A stretch of DNA of 64,000 nt, from NCBI RefSeq assembly GCF_030272615.1, contig NC_081411.1, forward strand, positions 156,986,971 to 157,050,970, in the 5' to 3' direction. Below the pieces are notes generated by a model. The model was not told the DNA's origin. It made no database searches and was given only the letters and a program-made list of their open reading frames with translations. Origin of the DNA: Cryptomeria japonica. Its lineage: Eukaryota; Streptophyta; Pinopsida; Cupressales; Cupressaceae. The stretch's first letter is position 1. Every line of letters begins with the position of its first letter. Shown here in pieces: positions 34,615 to 46,849 of the stretch. A program made the position numbers and the translations under genes.

Positions 34615-36775
34615 TGATAGGGAGGTTGCTAGGTAATTACTCAAAAGGCCAATTTTTTTCAAGAGGTCACAAAAGGAAACAAAAAGGTATTGTTTATGTC
34701 TGATCCTTATGTTTGCAATAACAAGATTAGTTACAATTGATAGGTCTCTCTACAAGTCTCCACCATCAACCTCCCTTCTTGGTGAAAGCTCACACCCTTG
34801 CTCAATCTCACTCCAACTCCTCACTTTACCCATCTACACATTTCTAAACCCCTGACTTACTGGACATTCAACTTATTGTTTTCAGTGTGCATTAGGTAAT
34901 TCCAACATGGTCATGTGGAGGCACCAAGGTTTTACTCAATATTTGACAAGCAACTTAGTTTAAGGCTCATAGCTCTTAGCTTACCCAACTCACCAATCAA
35001 AGGTCAAAAGCCCCCAAATGAGATTACACACTGCCCAAGGTCTCAAATACACTTTCTTCACTATTTTGGAGTGATCACACAAAGTTCCATAAGTCCCAAA
35101 ATCCTCCTTGCAATCGGGCTCATACTTTTTGATAAAAACAGTCAAAAAGGGCTACTAGCCCGTGGAGGGGTAATTGCCACTTTTTTGCTTTTTCTGCTCA
35201 ACTATGGTTAAAACCTCCCACAAGCTTGTCTTGGATGATGGTTTAGAGGTCTAGGCTCAAATATGTTTCAGGTTTTAGGCTCCATCAACCAAGTTTAGTG
35301 ACTGTCCACAAATTTGGGCTTAAAAGTAGGGTTTTGGAGGGTTTTGAAGTGTAACCACTGGGTTTGCATTCTTGTGCACCACTACAAGTCCCTAGATATT
35401 CATAAGACCTCTAAAATGTCTTCAAAATGTGTCCCCTTCCTCTGCCACACAAGCATTATGCCAAACACTTGGAAAATATCTGAGAAAAGAGGTGAAATAT
35501 CATTGTCACTGTTAAAATGTTGCCCTTTTACCAGTCAGTTGCTGCCACATCTTTGGACCTGCATAACAAGGGGATTGAACTAGAAATATACCTCAATGAG
35601 GTCTGGAAAACACTAATGAACTTTCCTATTACATAGCCTTCATAGTTATAAGGCTTGGATTATGCTTTGAAGCATTCCCTGAGCATTTTGGCAAACACAA
35701 TTCACAAAAACAGTGAACTCACTATTTTGCTTACAAACTGAGAATGGTTAATATGGATAAGCTACTCTAAAAAACCAAGATGATTCTCAACACCCTTGGC
35801 CATATGTCTAGACCTCTGCCTCATACATTTTTTCACTCCAAATTTCTTTTGAGTGCAAATTTTGAGTTTTTGATCATGCTACTAGCCGAGTAATAAATAC
35901 TTGCTTAGTCTTCAACTCAAATCCATCCTCCACACACAATTTTGGCACAAAATAAAGAATATTTACACTATATACATGCTTACCAACTTGACTAAATCCA
36001 TTTTGTGGGATCTCAGACCTGCATTAGTCAATTTTTTGCATTTTGTAACCTCAAACCCTTGATAGGGCAGAGAACACACAAAAGTGGAATAATTTTGTAC
36101 AATCAAATTGCCGAAGGAAACCAGAACAACAATCACTTAGAGAGAATTTTACAACTATTATGCACAATTTCCAAAGGTACAGTATGGACTAGAAAAGCTA
36201 GAGTATGGGTTGTTACTCCAAGGCAGGAAAAAGCAGTGATAAAAGCCAAAATTTCATGATTTCTATTAGGAATCTCTTGCTCATATAATCACCAACCCTT
36301 TAAAAGGAAAAGGGAGGCCTTTTTTAGTTTTTATAGTTTCTTATCAATCCCCAGTACGGACATGAGGCTTCCACAACTTTGTTTTGCAAGAAAAGTAAAA
36401 AAAAATGACAACTTTGACAATTTTACAAGCCCAAATGACAACATTTCTTGCTCCAAAGGACATTTTTGACAACCTAACCTCATCAACTCATCTAAACACC
36501 TTATACATGCTTAAAAACACTTATCAAACATGTTTCAATGCTTTGGAAATCATTAGAAGACCTTTTTGGCAATTTTGCACATTTTTGCCAAAATTGTCAA
36601 CTCAAAGCCTGAAAGGCAAAAATTGACCTCTTGAACCCAAAATGAGATCAAAACCACTAGACAAGACACACAACAACCTAAAAAAACATTAAAAACCTTT
36701 CACAAGACATTACAAACATGAAATCATAAATTACTCAAAAATGAGAGTTTTGCTTAACTAGGTGCTCCTGCACCA
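34615..36775 (-). repeat. Right outer LTR (5' LTR) of the chromovirus
   Basis: About 2.16 kb, starting TGATAGGGAGG and ending CTCCTGCACCA, followed at once by the target duplication CAAAC. Confidence 0.92.
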
Positions 36776-36987
36776 CAAACCTAACTGCCAAAAGCGTTAA
36801 TCTGTGAAATATAAATGCTAACCTACATCATAAAATGCTAACATATAGCACAAAAGAATGAATCTAACTTCCAAAAGTGCTATTCTTTTCCACACAGATG
36901 TGGAACAAGTTACAAATGTGCTAAGCAAGAAAATAATAGGATATTAGAAGTTGTATGAGGCCTAAGCCCCACAGTGGGTGCTAAAAA
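36776..36987. other. Outer Gypsy interior resumed, with leader and priming-site-like sequence
   Basis: The aaaagcgttaatc repeats interrupted at 24956 continue to about 36890. At 36964-36985 the minus strand reads AGCACCCACTGTGGGGCT, resembling the non-Met priming sites of plant Tat-type Gypsy elements (TGGCGCCCACTGTGGGG). This supports an LTR beginning at 36988. Confidence 0.5.
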
Positions 36988-38030
36988 TGATGAAGCTAAA
37001 TTTGAACTCCAAAGAAATGTCCTGAAACTTGTTAATCCTTCATAAAATATAAAAGAAAGCTAGAGGAAATATTTAGCTTCAACCAATGAAACAACATGAA
37101 ACAAAAGTAAATTAAAGAGATTATACCTTCATGATTTATGTCTCATTGTGTCCTAACTCCACTATTCCTGGTTGCAAATGATTTGCTCTCAGACAAACAG
37201 TGGTAGCTTCCAAGATGGTATATGAAGAATGGACTAATAGTTAAGTGATATTATGAGATCAATATGAAAATGATTTAAGCTATTTTAAAATTTCTAATTG
37301 CTTCAAACTCAAACTCATAGATGCAAGATAAAAACTCCAAAAATGACTATAATATTATCTAATATTTTCAAAATGGCTTACGAGACCTCCTTTCATTGAT
37401 TTTAAGTGCATGAGCTTAGGTGGAAAAGATAAACGGTCATGATTGAATCTTGCCAATTGGATGGCTATGAGAAAGAGGTTGAAGGTTGAGAGAAAGGGGG
37501 AAGGAGAAGACAAGTGTCACTCATCTCACGTTGATTGATTTGAAGAATTGAGAGGATATAGGATAGTTGGAGAAGATGTAGGAATGAGAGGACAAATGGA
37601 CTCAAATCCTCCTAAGATATAGGGATGTCGGAGAGAATATAGAAGAAGGTTAGAAAATATGTGTACGTACACAATATTTCATTTATTTTGGAAGTTGGAG
37701 ATAAGTGACTAATAAATGATTTTATTTTATTTTATTTTGTTGAATTAATTTAGCCACATGATGGATGAGTTGGCAAAGGGATTAAATAATTAATAAGACT
37801 GTAGGATAGTAGATAGAGGAAAAATTAAATATTTAGATATTTAATTAATTCATTAGAAGAAAAAGATATAATGAATTAATTAATAAAATGTTTCAATTAA
37901 ACTAATTAATAGAAGCACATGAAATCAATTAAATAAATTAATTTTTTCAAATTAACTATTTAATAGAAGAATAATTATTAAATAAATAAATATTTATTTA
38001 ATTGCGCATAACCATTTTTATGTGTATACA
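36988..38030 (-). repeat. Candidate 5' LTR of the outer Tat/Ogre-like Gypsy
   Basis: The left edge TGATGAAG follows the priming-site-like sequence and the right edge is GTGTATACA. On the minus strand it starts TGTATACACATAAAAATGGTTA, close to TGTAGACACTTAAAAATAATTA of the LTR at 58305-59409. AT-rich aattaatta runs lie at the same end of both. To the right, the accessory ORF of N2 resumes immediately, as expected for an insertion edge. The partner LTR would lie left of the window. Confidence 0.5.
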
Positions 38031-39741
38031 CCTCCTTCAGATCTAGAAGAAGAACTTCCCAAGAATTTATGGCTAGTTTAATGATAACTAAAAGGATTTT
38101 ACACTCTACTAATAGATCAACTATATGGGAAAGACTATCTGGAGTAGATGGGTTATGCTCATACTCAACTACATTCCCAAGTAACACCAAAAAATGCTCT
38201 AATTTAGCCTCAACAATCTCCTTAACCTTCCAAAATATGTTCACAAAGTCTTCTCTCTACCTTTGTAGCAATAATAAACAAATTCAATATAATTGATTCT
38301 TTTCCTTTGCTCACCATCCTTATTATTAAGTAAATAATTTTTTTTTTCCTATGGTTGTCAACTCATCTACAATAGCATCAATTTTGCTTTTGTGCTTCAC
38401 TGCAATTGCCAAGAAAGAGACACAATACCTATAGACTCTACTAGCACTGCAAATATAATTCCTTAATTCATCAATATATGTTGATAAGATCTTTTGTGCA
38501 TTAACACATTCATTCAGTAGATTCTATATATCCAAACATTTTTCTTCGATTGACTACTAAGAGAACTTATCCTTTATAACTTCATTTAGAGATTATGGAA
38601 GCAAATTACTGATATCTTCAAGGCTCATGTTCCAAATTAAATGATTCAACAAAATGCTTTCAATTCTATCTGACTCAAATGAAGTCAACCACATCACACC
38701 AAGATTCTTAATTCCATCCACACTATCAACCAATTTCAATGAATTAGATTCATTATCCGATTCTCTAGATTCCCGCTCTACAACAACCAAATCTCCTCCA
38801 GCTATAGGGGATTCTAGATCATCAATCACAAAATATTTTTCCTTTCTTCTCTTTAGCTTCAAAATACTAATGAGAATAGACCATCTCCTTATCTTCTTTC
38901 TGGAGGAGGAACCTCCAGAATTGGAAATGAAAGATACAAATACCAGGGCAACACTCCACATGTCCAGAAATGATTTGAAATAGATATCACAAGATTCCTC
39001 TTTATTATTCACATTGTTCAAACATCTAAATATCTACCTTGCAATCAAAACACTTGACTCCCATATGATATTATCTTTTGCTACAAGGAATCCAAAACAA
39101 TACATAGCCAAACTTACAAGTAATGACCCAAACTAGAAAGCATAATTCTTCTCTTTTATCATTTTGATATTCTCTAACAACAATTCTTTCAATAATTCAC
39201 ACAAGTTGAATGATTTGTTTTCTATTGTAAGCATATGTGCCATATATACTACAATTGCCGAGGTGGCACCTTCCTTGTTCCTGAAATTGATTTTATAAGA
39301 GATGTCATAGGCAACATACCTCACCACAAGGTTTATGATTATGTTAATGATTGAAGCTCACTGATCACCCTTTATGCTAGTTAGGGCTTCCACTTCTCTA
39401 TTCAAGATTGACTTCTTTTCCATAACTTCTCCACTTTCGCACAAGTTAGTGATTACATAAATAACTTCATTCATGATTGGATAGGGTTTATCCAACATGA
39501 TGTTGTCATCCTACACATGGCTAAGGATCATCCTGATAACTTCTACATTATCAAACCAAGGGAATTCTATCCAAAGATTCAAACCTTTTCTTTCCAATCC
39601 TTTTACCCTTTGCAACTCAACATCACTTAGACCAACTTCAACATCTCTGATTTTCTCCAAGTTAAAATCATCTGGGAGTACCTTGCCCAAAATCTAAAAT
39701 TCCTCAATGCTAAATTCTTTGATGATCAATTTTCCTTCCAT
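38031..39741 (-). pseudogene. Accessory ORF of N2, related to that of N1
   Basis: Starts at the ATG complementary to 39739-39741 (MEGKLIIKEF). The N-terminal part (VEVIRMILSHV, LDKPYPIMNEVIYVI, then EVEALTSIKG) and 39327-39133 (NLCELLKELLLENIKMIKEKNYAF) align in order with N1. Farther on are an acidic/hydrophilic region (39021-38593; DDLESPIAGGDLVVVERESRES) and a region ending SWEVLLLDLKEV at the LTR junction. At least four stops break it. Function unknown; no catalytic motif seen. The alignment to N1 was made by eye and is modest in identity but collinear. Confidence 0.55.
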
Positions 39742-40143
39742 GATTTCTTGCACTGCTCACTTTTATACTCTACTATTAACAATAATCTCAAAAAAAAAAA
39801 ACTAATATGAAAAATGAATTCAAAAAGCCGATACTTATCTTTCCAAAAACACTTTCCTGGGGTTTTGCCACCAAGAGTTATCTTGTCAATGATGTCAAGA
39901 AAAATTCCTTTGATTACTAGATAACACTTAAAACACTGTCATTCCCCTAACCCAAATCTCTATACTTATTTATTGGAGGAAGAGGTGCCTATACTGGTTT
40001 CTAGTGCATCAGGCTCACTTCCTTTGTTCTCACTCTTCTTTCTTGAGACCAAATTTTATTTCTTCTTTGATTCACCATACTTCATCATATTCTTCTCAAC
40101 ACATTTCTCTTCATTTCCACTTCTGCATTCATTACCAAAATGT

Positions 40144-40985
40144 TTAGACTGAGCACTTGCATTTGAAATAACTAATAACTTTTGTTTCAGGTCTTACCGA
40201 ATGCGATTTGTGTCTACGGTGATTAGCGTTATGTCTATAGTTATTGCAAATGTAACAATATCCATGAAAGTTGTAACCCTTATTGTTTGCTTCAACCAGA
40301 TTATAATTTTGATTCATAACATGACTTCTACAATGAATTTCTTTATGCCAAACCTCTTGCAACTATAACACTGAATGCTTCTAAAATTTACTGCCTTATG
40401 TCCAAATTTATTGTATTTAAAATAATATCCATTTAAAGATGGGCACCTTTGTGCATTAGGCTATCAGTCGATGGTCTTCTTGCATTAGAATTTTGATTCT
40501 AGGATTTTCTTTCATCTTTTGTCCTTCTCTCTACTTCAGCTTTGACTTTTTTGTTTTCCTCTTTATCATTCAGATATGAACACATACCGGGTTGGAAACC
40601 AAGTTTGGTTTTTTCCAAATTAACTTGTTGTATGCTGATAAAATCTTCCAAGAGGTTACTATTGTCAAGGACCTTATTGTTTTCCCTCTAGATTCTTTAC
40701 CTCCTATTCAAGCTTTTCACATTCCTCAGACTTTCTCTTTATTTTTTCCTTCAAAAATTACTCTGTCTTCTCTTTTTTCTCAAACTTTTGCACCAGATCT
40801 TTAATAGTCTCTTTCGCCTGCTTCAATTGATTGTTAACCCCCTTATGCCTCATTTTGAACTTCCAAATTTTCTTTCTCAGCTTCTACACACATTCATTTG
40901 CTATCTTCACATTCTCTTTCAATTCTTCATTCTCTGATTCAACACTTTCCAAATCTTCAAGAGCTTTCTTCAAATCTTCATCCAT
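40144..40985 (-). pseudogene. Gag-like coiled-coil/zinc-knuckle ORF of N2
   Basis: Starts MDEDLKKALEDLESVESENE (ATG complementary to 40983-40985): a coiled coil beginning at the start codon, as in N1. A KLGFQPG motif near 40590 corresponds to GLGFVQG of N1. Zinc knuckles are decayed: LNGYYFKYNKFGHKAVNF matches LNGRCFVCNKFGHMAKQC of N1 with Cys replaced, and CYICNNYRHNANH lacks its last Cys. Multiple frameshifts. No capsid-type domain precedes the coil. Confidence 0.6.
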
Positions 40986-41032
40986 TAGAAAATATTTAGT
41001 CATGCATATAGGTAGTATGATTCAACTAACAA

Positions 41033-41055
41033 GGATCCCTCTCAAGTGGTTAAAC
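41033..41055 (-). promoter_or_regulatory. Leader motif of N2
   Basis: Minus strand: GTTTAACCACTTGAG, AGG, GATCC. Compare GCTTAACCGCTTGAG in Copia-3 and the N1 and Copia-2 versions. Confidence 0.5.
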
Positions 41056-41111
41056 ATCCAAGAAAGGGACCAATTATTGATTAGGTTTAAAGTGTTAGAT
41101 AGATCTCATAC

Positions 41112-42319
41112 TGATAGTAAACTGAGAGGGGGGGGGGGTGAATCATTTTACAAATAAAAATCAGAACTATTGCATATTAAAACCTTTAAACTGGAGCACA
41201 AAGAAACCAACACAATGAAAGATAAAACATGAAAGAACAACACACACAACACCAATTTTTTTGACATGGAAAACCCAGTAAAGGGAAAACCATGGTGGGA
41301 ACCCCTACCCACAATTAGATAATACTTCTACAATAGTTCATGAAATAATTACAATGGGGATTGCACTTGCAATCAGACCAATCACCTAGAGCTCACTTCT
41401 CATCACAAAAAGAACTCTCACTGACTTACAAAACATCAGACTAGTATCCAGAAAAAATGAACTATGAAAGTAGCATCTCCTAATGTTTGATACGGTTCCA
41501 GCTAAGCACAGATGTCTGCCCTACAATACCAAAAACCTTTTGACCCCTTCACTGAAAGATGTGACTTTATTCACACATAAAACTTTGCAGACATAACCAT
41601 CTATCCCACACATCATACCCAATCACATGAATAAGTCACCTATAAATATAGATCATCAAGCTTAATGATAAGGTCAACTTAACCCTAAACCCCAAAACCC
41701 ATAATTACAAAAAATACATCATACGGTACCACCAGGCCAATATTATGATTTACATTACATAGCATGGACCTAATTTAAATATCCAGACAATTATGTCCAC
41801 CAAAAATTCTGTTAAGACCAAAATCCTACACGTTTCACCAACCGGTAGAAACCCTCAGTACAATAACATAGAAATTCTAATAGGATCCAAATAGGACCAC
41901 CATAGCAACACGACAACCAATGCAAAGTAACCAAACACTCAGGACATAATCAAGAAGTTCCTTCAACATGATAGAAATCGATTCCATAAGCGAGACCAAA
42001 ATCATCTAATCAAAACATCAAATATCGCTAATTGGTAAAGCTAATCAGTACCAAGGAATATCAACTATGAACATAAGCGATAGTTACTGGAGCAAAAAAA
42101 CACGAACCAATAGAATATGGAAAGAATATAACCATCCCGAATAAGCATCCAAAATTGCATCCAAGGATCTGATCATACTGGATCAAAATCAAAGACAAAA
42201 CCAAGATAAACACCAAGACTAATCAGGATAGGTCCAACCAGGATAGCAGAACCATATCCAACCACGATACAGTGTTGACATCAATGACAACGCTCAACCA
42301 AATCCAACATATCACAACA
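41112..42319 (-). repeat. LTR shared by N2 (as 5' LTR) and Copia-3 (as 3' LTR)
   Basis: Left edge TGATAGTAAACTGAGAGG plus a G-run and GTGAATCA; right edge CACAACA. A leader/priming region lies to its left and a polypurine tract to its right. One LTR therefore serves two minus-strand interiors. The 'catggaaaacccagtaaagg' block at 41266 is the same block found in the other Copia LTRs. Confidence 0.75.
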
Positions 42320-42331
42320 ATCTCCCCCTTT
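42320..42331 (-). promoter_or_regulatory. Polypurine tract of Copia-3
   Basis: Minus strand AAAGGGGGAGAT directly against the LTR, preceded by CCCATCAATGCC. Copia-2 has the same tract with a similar upstream context at 53924-53935. Confidence 0.85.
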
Positions 42332-42493
42332 GGCATTGATGGGAAAACTAAATGTGGAAAACATCCAAGTGCAAAGGAATGCCAAGAGTCTCCCAAAAGC
42401 TGATTTGAAATGTATTTCCCTGGAGATTAATTGATTAACATATGAGCACCAACTCACCCAAAGATTTGACTATTTTTCACATGAATACCATCT

Positions 42494-42512
42494 CTCCCCC
42501 TTTGACATTAAT
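42494..42512 (-). promoter_or_regulatory. Second polypurine-tract-like site, Copia-3
   Basis: ctccccctttgacattaat, identical to 1265-1283 in N1 and at a similar distance inside the LTR. Confidence 0.55.
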
Positions 42513-42939
42513 GTCATAGGATGGATACCAAGCCAAAAATACTGAACCAAAGAGTTGACTACTCCCTCAGAGTAGTAGCATCATCTCATCAACCAGGATC
42601 AAAGAAAATATCTGATAAGCTTACCGGATTGATGCATTTATGCATCATTAAGTCTCTTTTGGAGGGTTGGTAACCCCCAACTAATCTCTGAGATATTCAA
42701 AAATATCTTTAGGAAATGGTTTTGTTAGAATATCTGCAATCTGATCCTTAGTAGGCATATAAACCAATTTGACTTCCTTTGCTTCAACCTTTTCCAGTCA
42801 AGAAATTGTAGCTTATAGAAATGTGTTTTGATTTGGAATGAAAAATTGGATTCTTTAACATATCAATAGAAGTTGTATTATCACAGTGAATAACAATAGG
42901 CTCATCATAACTTATCCTTTTATCTTTCAACATCTGTTC

Positions 42940-45900
42940 TCCATAAAATTTGAGTATAGTTGGTTGTAGCAGCTACATATTCCACTTTAGCAGTAGATAA
43001 TGAAGTACATGATTGTTTCTTGCTAAGCCATGAATCCAATTTATTTCCAAGAAAGAATGCACTACTGATGGTCCTCTTCTAGTCATCCACATCTCCTGCC
43101 CAATCAGAGTCTTTATAGGCACATAATCTAAAATCATCATTCTTTGGATACCATAACCCAAGGTCTATTGTACTTTCCAAATATCAAAATATCCTCTTTA
43201 CAACAATATCATGAGTTCCTCTAGGATCTGATTGAAATGAAGAAGCAATACAAACAACATTCATTATATTAGGGCTATTTTGAGTTAAGTACAACAATCC
43301 ACCAATCATTGATTTGTATCTACTTGGATTCACTTTAGGAGATTCATCATCCTTTGAGAATTCACAATTGGTTATCATAGGAGTACTGATAGGTTTAGAA
43401 TTCTCAAGTCCAAATTTCTTAAGAAATTCCTTCACATACTTAGTTTGATAAATGAAAATACCTTTATCAGTCTATTTAATCTGAAAACCTAATAAAAATT
43501 TCATCTCACCAATCATACACATTTCAAATTCATTCTTCATATCATCAACAAATTTCATGCATAGGATTTATTCTCCTCTAAAAATGATATCATCCACAAA
43601 GAATTCAATAATGAATATGTCATCATTCTCAATTTTACAATATAAGTTATTGTCAACATTACCTTTGCTAAAATCGAGCTTAGAAAGATATCTATCCAAT
43701 CTAGCATACCAAGCTCTAGGGTCCTATTTTAATCCATATAAAGCTTTCTTCAATTTACAAACCATGTCCTTGGCTTCTGATAAATAAAATCCATTATGTT
43801 TCTCAATGTAGACTTCCTACTCAAGATCTCCATTCAGAAATGCACATTTGACATCCATTTGATATACTTTATAATTCTTGTGTGCAACATAGGCAAGAAA
43901 TAGCCTTATCGCTTCAATTATTGCAACCAAAACATAAGTCTCACCATAGTCAGCTCCTTCTTCTTGTGAATAACCTTTGCAAACCAATCTAGCCTTGTTT
44001 CTTACAACTTGACCTTCCTCATTCAATTTGTTCTTAAAAATCCATTTAGTTTCAGGACAATAATATTCTTATCTTTAGGTCTGGGAACTAATTCCCATGT
44101 CTTATTCTTCTCTATTAGATCTAATTCTTCTTCCATTGTTTTCATCCAATTTTCATCTTTACTTGCTTCAATAAATGATTTTGGTTCAATTTGAGAAATC
44201 AAACATACCTCTTCAGTAGCTAGCCTTCTTCTAGTCATCACACCTTTTCTTTTATCTCCATTGATCCAATCTTCATAATAATTTAGTTTTACATACCTGG
44301 GAGTCTTTGAATTTTATTGATTTACTGACTCTTTCTGTTGTTCAATAGTCACAGATGAATTTTCTGATGTTGTTACAGTCACTAATTCAATGCTCTGAAC
44401 AAATTCTTGCATTACTGGTTCTTGTCTGATAAATTCATCTTCCGATCAATAGTCATATGATCTGATCTGATTACTGCCTTGTTCATCTACCTTAACATTT
44501 ATGCTCTCCATTATCCTATTCAATATTTTGTTATAACATCTTTATGCTTTACTCTTAGTATAATAACCCCAAAATATTACTTCATCACTTCTAGGATCAA
44601 ACTTTCCTAATGCATTATCTCTTCTAATGTATCATTTACTTTCAAAAATTCTAAAATATCTGACATTAGGAGTATGGCCAAACCATAGTTCATAAGGAGT
44701 CTTACCGATATCACCCTTTATGTGTACTTTGTTAAAAATGTATACAATGGTATTGATAGCTTCCCTCCAATAGATATCAAACAATTTAGCTTTAGTCATC
44801 ATTGTCCTTGCCACATCCAATATGGTTCTATTTTTCCTTTCCAGCAATCCATTTTTCTATGGAGTTCTAGGTGCAGAAAGTTGTCTTTTGATTCCATTCT
44901 TCTCACAAAAGTCGTTGAACTCACTGGATGTAAACTCACCACCTTGATCTGATCTTAAGCATTTTATCTTCAGTCCTATCTCAGTCTTAACCATAGCTTT
45001 GAATATTCTAAATTTCTCAAGAGCTTCTAATTTTTCTTTTAAAAATGCAACCCACATCATTATAGAGTAGTCATCAATAAGTAACATAAAATATCTATCA
45101 CCTTGAAAACTTTTAGTCCTTCCCGGTCCACATAGATCGGTATGAATAAGATCAAGGATTTCATTAGATTTTTCATGTATGCTTCTAAAAGAAGTTTTGA
45201 CTTGCTTACACATTTGACATTCTCTACATACCAGATTATGAGGTTTGACAATCTTGGGCAAATCACTGATAGCTTGTGTTGAACTGATCTTTACTATCCA
45301 ATCAAAATTTAAACAACACATCCTCTTATGCAATAACCAACTTTTTTCGGGAGGCAATTTCCAATCCAGATTTATTGATGATCTTTGATTTTCCATCCTT
45401 GAATTGCAAATGAAATCCTATATCCACCATTTGACCTACACTTAAAAGATTATGCTTCAAGCCTTCAACATAATAAACATTATTAGTACCAGTCTTACCA
45501 TTCAATGATATTGTTCCTTTGCCTTTGATCCTACATGCCTTGTTGTCTCCAGATCTGACTAGTCTACCATCAAATGCTTGTAGTGATAGAAATTTTCTCT
45601 TGTCACTAGTCATGTGATGTGAGAAACCACTATCTATGACCCATTCATACTTTTCTTCAATTTTATGAGCTAAATCCTTCTCCTTAGTATGATTTTTTTT
45701 AATGACAGTTTCCAGAGAATCATCCTTGATAGCAATAAAGACCCAATCTTTACTAGAGATTCCATTGCTAGTTCCACTTATAGGTTTATCATCAATAATA
45801 TCATAATCATCATCATATGCATAGTAGCATGATTTATCATTATTCCTTCTAAATATAGGTCTATTCTGATATTCTAGATTAGGTTTATAACTCTTCACAA

Positions 45901-46814
45901 ATCTTTCATGATACCTAGCAGCTCTTTCAGGGCATCTAGAAGCAAAATGACCAATCTTATTGCATGAAAAAGATTTAAAAGGTACTTTTCCTTCTTACTT
46001 ACTTTCAGTTGACCCTTTAGGGATTCTTCTAGCAACCAGGGCTTTCATCTCTTTAATTTATCTGTCTTCCCTTTCAATTTCCTCCAAATCTTTAACATAC
46101 ATTTCCTTCCAATCTATATTCTTCTTACCAGAGGCAAATGCTTTAAATGCAGTTTCAGTTTTAGTAGCACTTTGATCTCCATGTTCCTCAAGTTCAAAAG
46201 TAGTCAATTTCCCAAGTAATTTATCTCTGGTAATAGGGGCATTCAGCATTATCCAGAGTTCATTAATTGTAGTAGCCTTCATCTTATAAGCCAGAGGTAG
46301 AACTCTCAAAATCTTTGACACAATCTCATCCTCACTAACTGTTCCGCCCCAACATTTGATTCCCATGACAATTTCATTCACTCTGTCCATGAAAGAAGTA
46401 ATCTTGTCATATTCTTCCATCATCAAAGTTTCATATCTTACCCAAAAACCTTCAAGTTTTGCAATCTTTACTTCTTAGTCACCTTCATAAATAGTTTCAA
46501 GCTTTGTCTAGATCTTCTTTACATTCTCCAATTCTATGACATTCAATAGATTTTCATTAGTAGGACGCTCAAATATTCTTCTTTTTCTCTAACATCATTT
46601 TCAGCTCTCTTCTGTTCATCAATAGATGTCAGTGTTCCAGAATTAGGATCATGAGGTATATACCCTTTCTCCACTATCTCCTAAACTTGAAATCCAAGAC
46701 ATCTTAGATGAATCTTCATTCACTCCTTCCATATCTTGTAATTTGTACCATCAAATTAAGGACTCTACTTTCGGTAGGGGTTGAATGTATAACTAGATGC
46801 AGTTGCCATTAGAT
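42940..46814 (-). pseudogene. Copia-3 Gag-Pol
   Basis: Gag starts at 46814 (MATASSYTFNPYRK, then stops) with a capsid-type region through 46058. Its knuckle (FSCNKIGHFASRC, near 45960) has lost the first Cys. Protease: WVIDSGFSHHMTSD (about 45650). Integrase: LLHKRM, HTDLCGP, RSDQGGEF, then PRTP at 44857 and ERKNRTILDV. RT pieces at 44241-43817; the catalytic motif is FFVDDIIFRG near 43585. RNase H to about 42960. There are more stops and frameshifts than I could place. It is closest to Copia-2 of the elements here. Confidence 0.85.
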
Positions 46815-46832
46815 CTCCTCAAGCGGTTAAGC
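46811..46832 (-). promoter_or_regulatory. Leader motif of Copia-3 at the Gag start
   Basis: Minus strand: TTAACCGCTTGAG, GAGATCT, AATGG, where ATG is the Gag start codon. The motif therefore ends within a few bases of translation start. Confidence 0.5.
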
Positions 46833-46849
46833 TTCTATAGAGATGACCT

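Larger units (their letters stand above)
24957..36775 (-). mobile_element. Chromodomain Gypsy (chromovirus) tandem: LTR-internal-LTR-internal-LTR
   Basis: The outer LTRs (24957-27115 and 34615-36775) are flanked by a perfect CAAAC duplication (24952-24956, 36776-36780), so this is one insertion. Between them lie a truncated interior (27116 to about 29176), a truncated middle LTR (about 29172-30107) and a full interior (30108-34614). All coding is on the minus strand in the order Gag, protease, RT, RNase H, integrase, chromodomain. Both interiors carry chromodomain remnants, which places it in the chromovirus branch of Ty3/Gypsy. All ORFs are broken. Confidence 0.9.
38031..42319 (-). mobile_element. 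Non-autonomous Copia-type element N2 (truncated on the left)
   Basis: From right to left: LTR (41112-42319), a decayed priming site (gatctcatactg, about 8 of 12 matches), the shared leader motif, a Gag-like coil/zinc-knuckle ORF, and an accessory ORF. No Pol domain is found. The interior is cut at 38031 by the outer Gypsy LTR, so its own 3' LTR is not in the window. The plan matches N1. Confidence 0.7.
41112..46849 (-). mobile_element. Copia-3, decayed minus-strand Gag-Pol element
   Basis: 3' LTR 41112-42319, polypurine tract at 42320, RNase H to Gag reading rightward, and a leader ending at 46849. The next base starts the plus-strand LTR of Copia-4, so the priming site and 5' LTR of Copia-3 were displaced out of the window. 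The most decayed Pol here: nearly every domain is split by stops. Confidence 0.8.

Noticed and set aside
25715-36259. Paired plus-strand ORFs in both chromovirus LTRs (e.g. 25715-25957 and 35314-35583)
   Set aside because: Similarity between them is LTR-LTR identity, not gene conservation; they are short, shifted in extent and lack domains.
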